A stretch of 36,738 nt of DNA from Corynebacterium sp. p3-SID1241 (lineage in GTDB: Bacteria > Actinomycetota > Actinomycetes > Mycobacteriales > Mycobacteriaceae), in contig JALXWS010000021.1 of NCBI GenBank assembly GCA_025144025.1, positions 1 to 36,738 on the forward strand. The letters are read 5' to 3'. The position numbers and the translations under genes were made by a program. How positions within the stretch are numbered: position 1 is the first letter of the stretch; each line of letters opens with the position of its first letter. Of the stretch, positions 1 to 8,833 are shown one piece after another. The notes under the pieces are model-generated. The model worked only from the letters and a program-made list of their open reading frames with translations. It made no database searches and was not told the origin of the DNA.

Positions 1-82
1 AGAAATGACAACCGGAGAAGATACCCATGGCTGTGATTATTTCACGTCGCTCTTCCTACTGCCCCAACTTTGCAACAGCACC
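1..82 (-). mobile_element. IS6-family insertion sequence end with transposase start
   Basis: The first 82 bases match the start-proximal end of the IS6-family element at 26242-27085. They carry the complement of a transposase start (ATG at 26-28, reverse strand, reading MGIFSGCHF) and end in the terminal repeat, whose reverse complement begins GGTGCTGTTGCAAAGTTGGG. The terminal repeat differs slightly from the element at 26242, so it is a related but not identical copy. The body of the element lies outside the window. Family assignment rests on the terminal repeat and the transposase similarity; the exact IS name cannot be given. Confidence 0.8.
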
Positions 83-187
83 GTTTTTCCCGTTCGCCCC
101 AGTTGCATCAGCAATACTGATCCAGTCGTTAAGTTCCGCCATATCGCTCAAAATATTATCGACGATTTTTCTTGAATCTGTTTCCAT
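56..187 (-). pseudogene. small gene truncated by the IS6 end (unknown product)
   Basis: A reverse-strand frame starts at ATG 185-187 and reads METDSRKIVDNILSDMAELN and onward for about 35 codons. It then runs into the IS end and stops at 56-58 after 43 residues. The native part is acidic and probably helical; I do not recognise the family. Because its 3' part is replaced by IS sequence, it is best read as the 5' remnant of a gene interrupted by the insertion. No clear ribosome binding site is visible upstream. It could also be a chance frame. Confidence 0.4.
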
Positions 188-283
188 ATGCTCACTCGTT
201 GTGCTTGCGCCTTCTACTAACGCTCAACCTTAACTCTGAGAATTAGCAACCGCTTTGCCAGCGTTGGCTACGATTTTTACCGA

Positions 284-306
284 ACCAGCAAAAGCATTCT
301 GCTGGT
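284..306. other. 7-bp stem hairpin between the truncated ORF and the acetyltransferase gene
   Basis: ACCAGCA (284-290) pairs perfectly with TGCTGGT (300-306) across a 9-nt loop. On the + strand it is followed by TTTGTGATTT, so it could be a weak terminator for transcription entering from the left, or an operator for the gene starting near 380. The rest of 188-366 holds nothing else I can name. Confidence 0.3.
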
Positions 307-379
307 TTGTGATTTACCGGAATCTAAGTGAATTTCACAGGCTCCTACTAAGCACCACTCACCCTCTACAATGACACCC

Positions 380-1036
380 ATGGATGTACAGGGGCGGCAG
401 GGCTTGGAACGCTACGGCTCATGGGAGCGGATGACCGGTGGGGAGTGGTTCTTGCCGAGCATGCCGGAGACGAAGAAGGAGCATCAGCGCACTTTCCGCT
501 TGGTTAAGCAGCTCAATGAGCTGCAGAATACGGATCCGGAGCGCGCGAAGGGCATCCTGCGTGGGATTCTGCCGGAAGAATCTGCGGTGCCGGGGCTGCA
601 CGTACCGCTGAACCTAGAATACGGCTGCAACCTAATATGTGGCGAGCGCGTCTTCATTAACTTCGGCGCTACGATCTTGGCTCAGGCCACGGTGACACTC
701 GGCAATGGCGTCATGGTGGGTCCCAATTGCTCCCTGATTACGGTGGGGCATCCGGTAAACGATCATGAGATGCGCGCCGGTGGGTGGGAGATTGCCAAGC
801 CCATCACCATCGGTGATAACACCTGGTTCGGTGCCAATGTCACCGTGCTGCCGGGCATCACGATTGGAAAGAACTGCGTTATAGGTGCAGGCACGCTTAT
901 TACCACCGATATTCCAGACAATTCGCTGGTCCTGGGAACTCCCGGCCGCGTGGTGCGCAAGCTGGAGGATAACGAGGACGCCTGGGAGCGCCAGGATCTC
1001 AACGGTCCCGTCGAAGGTTTTGGAGCCGCCAAGTAA
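380..1036 (+). CDS. maltose/galactoside O-acetyltransferase-like protein (hexapeptide repeat)
   Basis: This belongs to the sugar O-acetyltransferase family (Maa/LacA/NodL type), which moves acetyl from acetyl-CoA to a sugar hydroxyl in the cytoplasm. The N-terminal part has the Maa-type helical cap (MTGGEWFLPSM at about residues 19-29), followed by left-handed beta-helix hexapeptide repeats (LGNGVMVGPNC, IGDNTWFGANVTVLPG, IGKNCVIGAGT). The VGHPV motif supplies the expected catalytic histidine. ATG 371 is in frame, but the -10-like TACAAT at 367-372 overlaps it and lies 7 nt before ATG 380, so a leaderless start at 380 is preferred (218 residues, a little longer than the family's usual 180-200). 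The stop is directly followed by the ATG of hrpB, so the two are probably cotranscribed. The substrate sugar is unknown. Confidence 0.85.
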   Translation: MDVQGRQGLERYGSWERMTGGEWFLPSMPETKKEHQRTFRLVKQLNELQNTDPERAKGILRGILPEESAVPGLHVPLNLEYGCNLICGERVFINFGATILAQATVTLGNGVMVGPNCSLITVGHPVNDHEMRAGGWEIAKPITIGDNTWFGANVTVLPGITIGKNCVIGAGTLITTDIPDNSLVLGTPGRVVRKLEDNEDAWERQDLNGPVEGFGAAK

Positions 1037-3304
1037 ATGTTTGATCTCGCTCGCATCGGCGCGGGCCTGCCCGTAGCCGAGACCATCGATTCGCTGCCTG
1101 CAACCGGAAATGTCGTCATCCAGGCCCCGCCCGGTACGGGTAAAACCACTCTCGTGCCACCCGCGTTGGCCAATCATGCGGCGGGCCGAGGCAAAGTCAT
1201 CGTCACCGCCCCGCGCCGTGTGGCTGTCCGCGCGGCCTCGCAACGCTTGAGTACTCTCAGCGGCACCTCGGAAAAGGTTGGCTTCGCCATCCGGGGCGAG
1301 TCCCGCAAGGGCAGTGACGTCGAGTTCGTCACGCCGGGCGTGCTGCTGCGCCGCCTGCTCAAGGATCCGGAGCTCGAGGGAGTGGCCGCCGTTGCCATCG
1401 ATGAGGTCCACGAGCGCCAGCTCGATACGGATCTGGTGCTGGGCATGTGCCTGGAATTGGCCGAGCTACGCGAGGATTTCCGCGTCATCGCCATGTCCGC
1501 CACCGTGGATGCGCAGCGCTTTTCCCAACTTATGGATGCGCCCATCCACGTCACCGAGGCAGTCACCCACCCGCTCGATATCCACTACGCCCCCATGCCG
1601 GGCAGGGCGGCGGGAACGAGGGAGTTTTACGGGGACGTCGCCAAGCAGGCAGCTCGCCAGCACGAATCAACGCTGGTCTTTGTGCCCGGCGTGCGCGAGG
1701 TTAGTCTCGTGTGCGATGCCTTAGCAGGCCATAATGTGTTCCCCCTGCATGGCAAGCAAACCACCGCGGAGCAAGACGCCGCGCTGTATACCGATGAGCG
1801 GCGCATCGTCGTAGCTACCTCTATCGCGGAGTCTTCGCTTACCGTACCGGGCGTGCGTGTAGTGGTGGATGCCGGGCTTTCCCGCGTTCCCCGGCGCGAT
1901 GCGCAGCGTGGCATGTCCGGGTTGGTGACGGTGTCTACCTCAAAATCGAGTGCCGATCAGCGCGCCGGCCGTGCCGGCCGTGAGGCACCGGGCACCGTTA
2001 TTCGCTGCTATTCGCAGGATGATTACCAGCACTTTTCTCCGCATACCACCCCGGAGATCCTGTCTGCGGATCTGACCCAAGCCGCGCTCTTTATGGACTG
2101 CTGGGGCGCGGGCCCGGACTTCCCGTTGCTCGATCCACCGCCGGCTCCGGCCCTGGCATCCGCGCACGCCACCCTCGAACGCATTGGTGCCACACAGGAG
2201 CTCGCCCTCCTGCCCACCGATCCGCGCCTCGGTGCTTCTTTGCTCCGCCACGGCAGCCAAGCCGCACCCATTATCGCCTCGCTTGCCGACGCCCCCTTAA
2301 CCCCCAACCTCACCCGTCACCGCCCACCTCAAAAAGAGGTCAAGCGGCTCGCCCGCCTCGTCGACGATTTCGGCCCCGTCGATCCCGGCGAGGTCGTCGC
2401 CACCGCCTTTCCCGAGCAGGTGGCCAAGCGCGTGGGCGAGGATTACCTGTTGGCCAGCGGCACCCGCGCACGGCTGCTGGACAACTCGGGCCTGGCCGGC
2501 GCCCCGTGGCTCGCCATCGCGGAGGTATCCCTGTCCAACGCGGGCAATGCCATCATCCGCTCGGCCGCGCGCATCGAGGAAACCGCAGCCCTCGAGACCA
2601 TCGGCGTCACCGAGGAGACCCGCGCCTTCCTGCGCGATGGTCGCGTGCGCGGCGTCAAGGTCAAGGCTGCGGGCGCCATCACGCTCTCTGAAACCCCAGT
2701 CAAGGTCACCGGCCCCGCGGCCGAGGAAGCCCTTGCCGCCGGCATCCGCGAGGAAGGGTTGGGGCTTTTCACCTTCAGCGAGAAAGCCCAAAACTTAAAA
2801 GACCGTTTGCGCCACCTGCACGCCCACTATGGCAAGCCGTGGCCCGATGTCGATTCCGCGGATCCCGCCGAGTGGCTCGGGCCCGAATTACACCGCATTG
2901 CGGAGGGCACCCCCGCTGCCAAGCTAGACATGTACCCCGCGCTGCAACGCCTCCTGCCCTGGCCGGAAGCCACCCATCTGGACGATCTCGCTCCCGAGCG
3001 CCTTCCGGTTCCCTCCGGCCGTGATGCCGCCATCGATTGGTCCGGCGATCGCCCCGTGGTCCACATCAAGCTGCAGGAATGCTTCGGCTTGGCCGAATCC
3101 CCCGAATACTGCGGCCACCGTGTGCAATTCCACCTGCTCTCCCCCGCCGGCCGCCCGCTCGCGGTAACCGATGATCTTGCCAGCTTCTGGTCCGGCCCTT
3201 ATGCCGGTGTGCGCGCCGATATGCGCGGGCGCTACCCCAAGCACCCGTGGCCGGAGGACCCGTGGAATGCCGTTGCTACCGCGCGCACCAAGAACCGGAT
3301 GTAG
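1037..3304 (+). CDS. hrpB: ATP-dependent helicase HrpB
   Basis: This is a DEAH/DExH-box superfamily 2 helicase of the HrpB type, a cytoplasmic RNA-helicase-like protein whose biological role is poorly defined. Visible motifs are Walker A PPGTGKTT (31-38), DEVH (122-125), SAT (154-156) and the motif VI arginine pattern QRAGRAGR (308-315). The C-terminal half (about 420-755) has the long HrpB-specific region ending in a WSGPYAGVRADMRGRYPKHPWPED-type tail characteristic of this family. The length of 755 residues is slightly below the typical 800. It starts immediately after the acetyltransferase stop, implying translational coupling. Its stop codon (3302-3304) abuts the stop of the convergent exporter gene. 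Confidence 0.93.
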   Translation: MFDLARIGAGLPVAETIDSLPATGNVVIQAPPGTGKTTLVPPALANHAAGRGKVIVTAPRRVAVRAASQRLSTLSGTSEKVGFAIRGESRKGSDVEFVTPGVLLRRLLKDPELEGVAAVAIDEVHERQLDTDLVLGMCLELAELREDFRVIAMSATVDAQRFSQLMDAPIHVTEAVTHPLDIHYAPMPGRAAGTREFYGDVAKQAARQHESTLVFVPGVREVSLVCDALAGHNVFPLHGKQTTAEQDAALYTDERRIVVATSIAESSLTVPGVRVVVDAGLSRVPRRDAQRGMSGLVTVSTSKSSADQRAGRAGREAPGTVIRCYSQDDYQHFSPHTTPEILSADLTQAALFMDCWGAGPDFPLLDPPPAPALASAHATLERIGATQELALLPTDPRLGASLLRHGSQAAPIIASLADAPLTPNLTRHRPPQKEVKRLARLVDDFGPVDPGEVVATAFPEQVAKRVGEDYLLASGTRARLLDNSGLAGAPWLAIAEVSLSNAGNAIIRSAARIEETAALETIGVTEETRAFLRDGRVRGVKVKAAGAITLSETPVKVTGPAAEEALAAGIREEGLGLFTFSEKAQNLKDRLRHLHAHYGKPWPDVDSADPAEWLGPELHRIAEGTPAAKLDMYPALQRLLPWPEATHLDDLAPERLPVPSGRDAAIDWSGDRPVVHIKLQECFGLAESPEYCGHRVQFHLLSPAGRPLAVTDDLASFWSGPYAGVRADMRGRYPKHPWPEDPWNAVATARTKNRM

Positions 3305-4075
3305 CTAACCCCACTGCTGCCAGCCCAGGTAGCAGCTCATAACCACGACCAAGGTAAGCAGTGCGTAGCGGATGAATTTGGCACCGCCACCAAGTACGGT
3401 ACGAGCGCCGAGAAGTGCGCCGGCGATATTGGCTACGCCGAGCACAATGCCGAGCGTCCACCACACGTGCCCGCCAATAATAAATACGATAAGCGCACCT
3501 AAGTTGGTAGCGGTATTGACTACCTTGGCCATGGCCGCAGAGGTCAAGAAATTCTGCGCAAAAATAGAGGTGAAGGCCATGATCAAAAACATTCCGGTAC
3601 CCGGACCGAAGATGCCATCATAAAAGGAAATGATGCCGGAGAGCACCAAGACCACGACGGTCCGCCAACCACCACGGGTACCGGCCGAATCGCTACTGCC
3701 AAAATCTGGCTTGAAGGCAACGAAGACGCCCACGGCCACCATGAGCACGATGATGATGGGGCGCATGATGTCTTTATCGAGGCTCGAGGCCACGCTGGCC
3801 CCCAACCCGGAGCAGACCAGCGCGATAAGGATGAAGCGCGCCATTTCTGCCTTGTCCAGCTTCACCTTGCGCGCAAGGGTCACAGCTGCCGAGCCGGTGC
3901 CGGTTACCGCGGCGAGCTTGCTCGTTCCCAACGCCGCCGCGGGCGCGAGGCTGGGAAGGACTGCGAGCAGCAGCGGGATGAGGATCAATCCTCCGCCGCC
4001 GATGACCGCATCAATCCACCCCGCAGTCGCGGTACCGAGGAAGAGAATCACCCACTGCGCCACATCGATTTCCAT
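3305..4075 (-). CDS. TauE/SafE (TSUP) family membrane exporter
   Basis: This 256-residue integral membrane protein has the features of the TauE/SafE sulfite-exporter family: an N-terminal GWIDAVIGGGGLILIPLLL repeat and a second half with the related GIISFYDGIFGPGTGMFL sequence, in keeping with the family's internal duplication. About eight hydrophobic segments can be seen. Members export sulfite, sulfoacetate or other small organic anions; the substrate here is not known. The start ATG (4073-4075) lies 6 nt after a TATGAT -10 hexamer (complement of 4082-4087), so the mRNA may be leaderless. Transcription converges with hrpB, and the stops are back to back without a terminator between them. 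Confidence 0.88.
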   Translation of the reverse strand: MEIDVAQWVILFLGTATAGWIDAVIGGGGLILIPLLLAVLPSLAPAAALGTSKLAAVTGTGSAAVTLARKVKLDKAEMARFILIALVCSGLGASVASSLDKDIMRPIIIVLMVAVGVFVAFKPDFGSSDSAGTRGGWRTVVVLVLSGIISFYDGIFGPGTGMFLIMAFTSIFAQNFLTSAAMAKVVNTATNLGALIVFIIGGHVWWTLGIVLGVANIAGALLGARTVLGGGAKFIRYALLTLVVVMSCYLGWQQWG

Positions 4076-4193
4076 GCCCCGATCATAAATCTTTAATCAT
4101 GTATTGTGATAACTCGCCTCTATCCACTGCCCGCGGCAGTGGGAGGACGGGGCGCTAGACTCAAGTCGCAGAGGTAATTTGAGGAGGGCGCGC

Positions 4194-5285
4194 ATGGCCG
4201 CACAGCAGGAAAGCACTAGGCTTAATGCCCACACCGTGACACGGTGGGCTATCGTCGTCCCAGTCTCTGTCCTTTTGGGCTGGCTATTTAACTTGTGGCA
4301 TGTGCCCGCCGCGTGGATACTGGCGGCCATTATCGCCTCGGGCGCCATGGCATTGATTACTGGCGAAGACCTCCAAGTCAACCGGACTTTTTATAATATG
4401 TCCCGCGGGTTTATCGGCATGATGGCAGCGCTGCCCCTCACCGTGGTGCCGCTGAGCCAGCTGGTGGGTTTCCTGCCCGCGGCCGTGACGATGTCCTTTG
4501 TCACCATCATGGTTGGCATCGTCGGCGGCCTGCTGTTGCACCGCGCGCAGCCGCGCGATGTGTCCTCAGAGACAGGAATTTTGTCCATGTTGCCCGGTGG
4601 TGCCTCGCTGATGCCCGCGCTTGCCGACGAACTCGGTGCCGACTACCGCTACGTCGCCCTCACCCAATACCTGCGCTTATTGGTGGTCTCGGTATCGCTC
4701 CCGGCCGTCGTCGCGCTGCTCAATACCCCGGCCGGTAAGGGCACGGACCTCACGGTGGAAGGAGAAACCACGTGGTGGATTATCGCGTTGGTCCTTGCCA
4801 TCGCGTTCCTCGGTGAGAGGGTGGGAAAGCTGCTGCACCTGCCTGCCACGGCCGTGCTCGGCCCCTTGCTGTTGACGGTGCTGGTCTCTTTCGTGCTGCC
4901 GGAGGGGCACACGCTCGAGCCGCTCTACGCCTTTAAGGTGATGGCGTTTTTGTCCATCGGTTGGGTCTGCGGCGGTGGGCTTTCGCTGCCAGCGCTCAAG
5001 GCCTTTGCTAAGCAGCTGCCTGCCACGATTTTGTTCATCGTGGTCATCATCGGCATCTGCGCGGCCACCGCCTGGCCGCTGACTAAGTGGCTGCACATCA
5101 CCTACTTTGAGGCCTACCTGGCCACGAGCCCCGGCGCGCTGGAGACGGTGCTCGCGCTCTCGGCCGAGGGTGGGGCTGGGCCCGCGGTCATCGCGGTACA
5201 GCTCACCCGGCTTATTGCGGTGCTGGTCATCGCAGGCTACCTGCCGCAGCTATTGCGGCTCGCGAAGCGCCTGCTGCGCCGCTAG
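4194..5285 (+). CDS. AbrB family transporter (putative membrane protein)
   Basis: This is a 363-residue polytopic membrane protein of the AbrB transporter/regulator family (named after B. subtilis YkvA/AbrB-associated and E. coli AbrB proteins, not the AbrB DNA-binding regulator). Ten or so hydrophobic segments form two similar halves; GFIGMMAALPLTVVPLSQL and the MLPGGASLMPALADELGADY stretch are typical of the family. A longer frame begins at TTG 4179, but ATG 4194 is preferred because GAGGAGG at 4181-4187 sits 6 nt upstream as a near-ideal ribosome binding site. The substrate is unknown. The stop codon shares the CTAG at 5282-5285 with the stop of the convergent DUF885 gene. Confidence 0.83.
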   Translation: MAAQQESTRLNAHTVTRWAIVVPVSVLLGWLFNLWHVPAAWILAAIIASGAMALITGEDLQVNRTFYNMSRGFIGMMAALPLTVVPLSQLVGFLPAAVTMSFVTIMVGIVGGLLLHRAQPRDVSSETGILSMLPGGASLMPALADELGADYRYVALTQYLRLLVVSVSLPAVVALLNTPAGKGTDLTVEGETTWWIIALVLAIAFLGERVGKLLHLPATAVLGPLLLTVLVSFVLPEGHTLEPLYAFKVMAFLSIGWVCGGGLSLPALKAFAKQLPATILFIVVIIGICAATAWPLTKWLHITYFEAYLATSPGALETVLALSAEGGAGPAVIAVQLTRLIAVLVIAGYLPQLLRLAKRLLRR

Positions 5286-6952
5286 TTACCCAGCACGGCC
5301 TCGCGCAGGACGGACATCGGTACGGAGCCGAGGCCGAGGGCTTCGGAGTGGAACTCGCGTGCGCTCATGCCCTGCTTCTCGGCCTCGGCACGGGTTTCCT
5401 GCCACAGGCGCTGGCCCAATGCGTAGGACGGCGCTTGGCCCGGCCAGCCGAGGTAGCGATTGACCTCAAAGTTGAGGTTCGCATCATCCATGGCGGTGTT
5501 CTCACGCATGAAGGTCTTCACGTGTGCCTTGTCCCATGTGCCGGAGGTCGAGCAATCCGGCAGTTGCTTGCCCAAGTGCAGTCCGATATCTACGACCACG
5601 CGTGCGGCGCGCAGGCGCTGCGCATCCAACATGCCCATGCGGAAGCCCGGGTCATCCATGTAGCCCAGCTCGGCCATGAGCTGTTCGGCGTAGAGCGCCC
5701 AACCCTCGCCATGACCAGAGTTCCACGTCACCGCGCGGCGCCACAGATTGAGGTCTTCTTGCACCAGCACGGAGCCTAGCTGCAGGTGGTGGCCCGGCAC
5801 GCCTTCGTGGTGGACGGTGGTCAGTTCCTGCCAGGTGTGGAAGGTGTCTTGGCCTTCTGGCACGGACCACCACATGCGGCCTGGGCGGGAGAAGTCATCG
5901 CTCGGCGGGGTATAGAAGATGCCGCCGGTGCCGGCCGGATCGATGCAGCACTCGATCTCTTCTACTTCCTCTGGAATATCGAATTCCTTGCCGTTGAGCT
6001 CCGTAATAACGCTATCGGCAGTGGACTGCATCCACTCCACCAGCGCATCGGTCCCGCGCAGGGTATAGCGGTCCTCGTGGTTAAGCTTGCGCATGGCCGC
6101 GCGTACCGAGCAATCGGAGCCGTAGAGCTCGTGGGCGATCTTTTCCTGCTCCGCGCGCAGGCTGCGCACCTGGTCGAGGCCCCACTCATAGGCCTCATCG
6201 AGGTTGACGGCATCGCCCACAAAGAGCTTGGAAAAACGCTCGTAGCGCTCGCGGCCCACGGCGTCCTTGTTAGGCGCCTGGGGCTGCAGGTCATTGGAGA
6301 GCCAATCGGAGAACTCGCCAAAGGCCTCCTTGGCCTGGAGCACCTCGGCGGAGTCGGCGTCGAGGCCGAGGAATTCGAGCATCGAGTCGGCGTCGGCAAG
6401 CCGCTCGCACTGCACAATGACCTCGGAGATCTGGCGGTGCGGTGCCACCATGCCGTGTGAGGCAGCCTCCTCCAAGGAGCTGCGGTAGCCGGCCAGGGAG
6501 GTCTTCACCTTGGACAGGCGGGAGCGAATGGCATCGCGGTCCTCATCCGTCTCCTGCGGCATGAGCAGCAGGGTATCGCGGATGGTCTGGACCGGTGAGG
6601 CGATGTTGTTCAGGCAGCGCACGTCCTCGCTGTGGTGGTGCAGATCTAGTTCAAGGCATAGGCGATCGCGCAGAACGGCCGCAGTAACGTAGTCCACGTC
6701 ATCAAAGTCATCCTCATCATCGGACTCATCGGTGGTGTCATCTAAGGCATCCAGGTCCGCGACCATTTCGCGGGTGCGGTCTGCGATGGCGGTGAAGTAC
6801 TCGGGGGAGAAATCCTGCAATTCGCCCTCGTAGCCGTCAATCCCCCACGCGGTGGCATCGGTGGGGGAAAGCTCGGCTAGGTCGTGAACGAAGTTATCGC
6901 ACGAAGCGTCCAGAAGAGAGGGCTGGCGCTTAGCGGTCTGCTCAGAACTCAT
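5282..6952 (-). CDS. DUF885 family protein (putative metallopeptidase)
   Basis: This is a 556-residue cytoplasmic protein of the DUF885 family, a group with a zinc-peptidase-like fold. The key metal-binding motif HHEGVPGHHLQ is present, followed by the family signature GEGWALYAEQLM and, near the end, YLGWPGQAPSYALGQ. No signal peptide is visible. The frame is open to GTG 6991, but ATG 6952 is preferred: TAGACT (complement of 6961-6966) fits a -10 hexamer and lies 8 nt before that ATG, suggesting a leaderless mRNA. An acidic stretch rich in D and E occurs near residues 72-85. It converges with the AbrB-type gene and overlaps it by 4 nt. The substrate is unknown. Confidence 0.88.
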   Translation of the reverse strand: MSSEQTAKRQPSLLDASCDNFVHDLAELSPTDATAWGIDGYEGELQDFSPEYFTAIADRTREMVADLDALDDTTDESDDEDDFDDVDYVTAAVLRDRLCLELDLHHHSEDVRCLNNIASPVQTIRDTLLLMPQETDEDRDAIRSRLSKVKTSLAGYRSSLEEAASHGMVAPHRQISEVIVQCERLADADSMLEFLGLDADSAEVLQAKEAFGEFSDWLSNDLQPQAPNKDAVGRERYERFSKLFVGDAVNLDEAYEWGLDQVRSLRAEQEKIAHELYGSDCSVRAAMRKLNHEDRYTLRGTDALVEWMQSTADSVITELNGKEFDIPEEVEEIECCIDPAGTGGIFYTPPSDDFSRPGRMWWSVPEGQDTFHTWQELTTVHHEGVPGHHLQLGSVLVQEDLNLWRRAVTWNSGHGEGWALYAEQLMAELGYMDDPGFRMGMLDAQRLRAARVVVDIGLHLGKQLPDCSTSGTWDKAHVKTFMRENTAMDDANLNFEVNRYLGWPGQAPSYALGQRLWQETRAEAEKQGMSAREFHSEALGLGSVPMSVLREAVLGN

Positions 6953-7021
6953 AACGAGGAAGTCTATCCCTAAGTATCGGCTATAGGCCACCCGGGCGGG
7001 CTGAAGTTGCGAACTTGTTAA

Positions 7022-7591
7022 CTAATCGTTGTCCCACTTTGTACCGGGATAGTTCCAGCGGCCGAATTCATCCAGGATATCCTGCGGTTTTTCCTTCATT
7101 ACCAATGCGTCCACAAAGCGCGGCAAGATGAAGCCGGACTCGGCCATAGCGGCGTACATGGCGTAGAAGGGGCGCCAAAAATCCTCGGTATTTACTAGGC
7201 CCACCGGACCGCGGATGGTGCCCAGCTGTTGCAGGGTGAGCACCTCAGTGAGTTCTTCCAGGGTGCCAACTCCGCCGGGGAGACAAATAAAGGCGTCGGC
7301 AAGCTGCTCCATGCGCGTCTTACGCTCGGCCATGGATCCCACCACCTCCAGGGTGGTCAGGCCAGGATGGGAAATTTCCAGATCCACCAACGCCTGGGGC
7401 ATGACACCGGTGACGGTGCCGCCGGCGGACAGGCAGGCCTCTGCTACCTCGCGCATCAGGCCGATGTTGCCGCCGCCGTAGACCAAGGTCAGCCCGCGTC
7501 GGGCCAGCTCCGTGCCCAATTCCTGTGCCGCCTGTGTATAGGCCGGGGAGTTTCCTGTTGCTGAACCACAATAAACCGCTACTGACTGCAT
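7022..7591 (-). CDS. LOG family protein (TIGR00730-type nucleotide phosphoribohydrolase)
   Basis: This LOG (lonely guy) family protein is expected to hydrolyse nucleoside 5'-monophosphates, including cytokinin-type N6-modified AMP, to free base and ribose 5-phosphate. It has a Rossmann fold with GGGNIGLM near residues 39-46 and the signature PGGVGTLEE near 105-113, plus the ERKTRM segment that precedes it. The length of 189 residues is typical. An in-frame ATG at 7603 would add four residues, but ATG 7591 matches the family start (MQSVAVYCGS) and lies 7 nt after TATGCT (complement of 7599-7604), a plausible -10 for a leaderless mRNA. It is likely separate from the DUF885 gene downstream. Confidence 0.88.
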   Translation of the reverse strand: MQSVAVYCGSATGNSPAYTQAAQELGTELARRGLTLVYGGGNIGLMREVAEACLSAGGTVTGVMPQALVDLEISHPGLTTLEVVGSMAERKTRMEQLADAFICLPGGVGTLEELTEVLTLQQLGTIRGPVGLVNTEDFWRPFYAMYAAMAESGFILPRFVDALVMKEKPQDILDEFGRWNYPGTKWDND

Positions 7592-7663
7592 GCTATCCAG
7601 CATAGGTATCTACGGCTCCACCACCACCTTTAGACCATTCGGTACATGGCGTGTTTATGAGAT

Positions 7664-7692
7664 TAGACAAAGCAGTCTGGAATATTTATACT
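7664..7692 (+). promoter_or_regulatory. promoter of the ROK regulator gene (leaderless mRNA)
   Basis: TTAGAC (7664-7669) and TATACT (7687-7692) are separated by exactly 17 bp. The start codon of the ROK gene follows 7 nt after the -10 box, so transcription would begin at or next to the A of ATG. No ribosome binding site is present between them. This is the clearest leaderless promoter in the window. Confidence 0.65.
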
Positions 7693-7699
7693 TCTTTTT

Positions 7700-8833
7700 A
7701 TGATCAAACCTGGCCCAGTGTTCACGCGGCCCCGCACACCGGCCGCAAAGTGCCTCCATTTGGTGCGCCTGAACCCGATCATCACCCGGAGCGAGTTGGT
7801 GGAAGCCACCGGGCTTTCCCAGCCCACCGTCACGCGCGCCACTACTTCCCTACTCAACGCGGGCCTCATCCAGGAACGCACCGACCTCACCCAGTCCCGC
7901 GGGCGCGGCCGGCCAACGGTGCCGCTTGAGGCGGCCGATAATGACTGGGCCCTCGGCGGAATCTCCGTGGGCACTAAGCAGACCTACATCGGCCTTTATG
8001 ACATCAAGGGCCGCACGTTGAGCGAAGAGGAATTGACCACCCCGGTGGCTAATCTCAGTGAGGATGATTTCCTCGAGCACATCATGGCCGGCATCAATCG
8101 CATGCTGACGAACCTGGACTACCGCTTGGTCTCTCTCGGCGTGACCACCTCCGGCACCGTGGATGACAACGGCCTGGTCACTGCGGAAAACCTCAACTGG
8201 CACCGCGTAGACATCGCCGAGCGCCTGCGCTTCCAGTTTGGCGTCCCCGTGGTTGTCTCCTCCGCCATCCCGGCCATTTTGGGCTCCGAAACCCAAGCGG
8301 CCGAGATTGGTACCAGCGAGCGCGTCCTAGTGCTCTTCGCGGACGATTCCATCGGCTCTGCACTCTCTGTAGAAGACGAGGTCAGCCCTATTATTCCCGT
8401 GCCGCCGACGCACTCTGCGCTTCTCGGCAATGGCGCCTCCGAACGCCTGCTGGCCACCCAGCACATCCTGGAGGCGATACGCCACGAGGGTGTGGAGGTA
8501 GCCTCGCTTGCCGACGCCGCCCAGATCGCCGACTCCACTCCCGCTGTGCGCGCCATCCTAGACGAGCGCACCCGACAATTGGGCGCCATCACCGCGGAGC
8601 TGGTCAGGGCCCACTCCCCAGCCACCGTGGTCATCGCCGGCGGCGCGTTTACCGATGACCCACAGGCCCCCAAGCAATTCGCCGCGACCGTCCGCGCCTC
8701 CGCAGGCGATGAGTTGCATCTGCGCATGATTCCCGGCCATAAGGAGATTGTCCGCGCGGTAGCCCGCACCGTGGCCACCGATCAGCTGCTGCGCCAGCCG
8801 CTGGAGCTGGGCCACTCACTCCAGTGTGCTTAG
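7700..8833 (+). CDS. ROK family transcriptional regulator
   Basis: The N-terminal winged helix-turn-helix (residues about 21-60: NPIITRSELVEATGLSQPTV and the following recognition helix) is fused to a ROK (repressor/ORF/kinase) fold covering the rest of 377 residues. Known ROK regulators sense sugars or sugar phosphates and control sugar uptake or catabolism. The C-terminal kinase-like part looks degenerate: the usual ROK zinc motif CxCGxxGC is not visible, suggesting ligand-independent or altered sensing. Its promoter is leaderless (7664-7692). No sugar gene is adjacent, so the target cannot be inferred. The 3' end overlaps the convergent HAD gene by 18 bp. Confidence 0.8.
   Translation: MIKPGPVFTRPRTPAAKCLHLVRLNPIITRSELVEATGLSQPTVTRATTSLLNAGLIQERTDLTQSRGRGRPTVPLEAADNDWALGGISVGTKQTYIGLYDIKGRTLSEEELTTPVANLSEDDFLEHIMAGINRMLTNLDYRLVSLGVTTSGTVDDNGLVTAENLNWHRVDIAERLRFQFGVPVVVSSAIPAILGSETQAAEIGTSERVLVLFADDSIGSALSVEDEVSPIIPVPPTHSALLGNGASERLLATQHILEAIRHEGVEVASLADAAQIADSTPAVRAILDERTRQLGAITAELVRAHSPATVVIAGGAFTDDPQAPKQFAATVRASAGDELHLRMIPGHKEIVRAVARTVATDQLLRQPLELGHSLQCA

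Noticed and set aside
632..1411. Long reverse frame of 259 codons across the acetyltransferase and hrpB genes
   Set aside because: It lies opposite two genes with clear motifs, has no family likeness and is a typical GC-rich shadow frame.
5786..6460. 224-codon + frame across the DUF885 gene
   Set aside because: It is the complement of the DUF885 coding sequence, whose metal-binding and signature motifs are clear.
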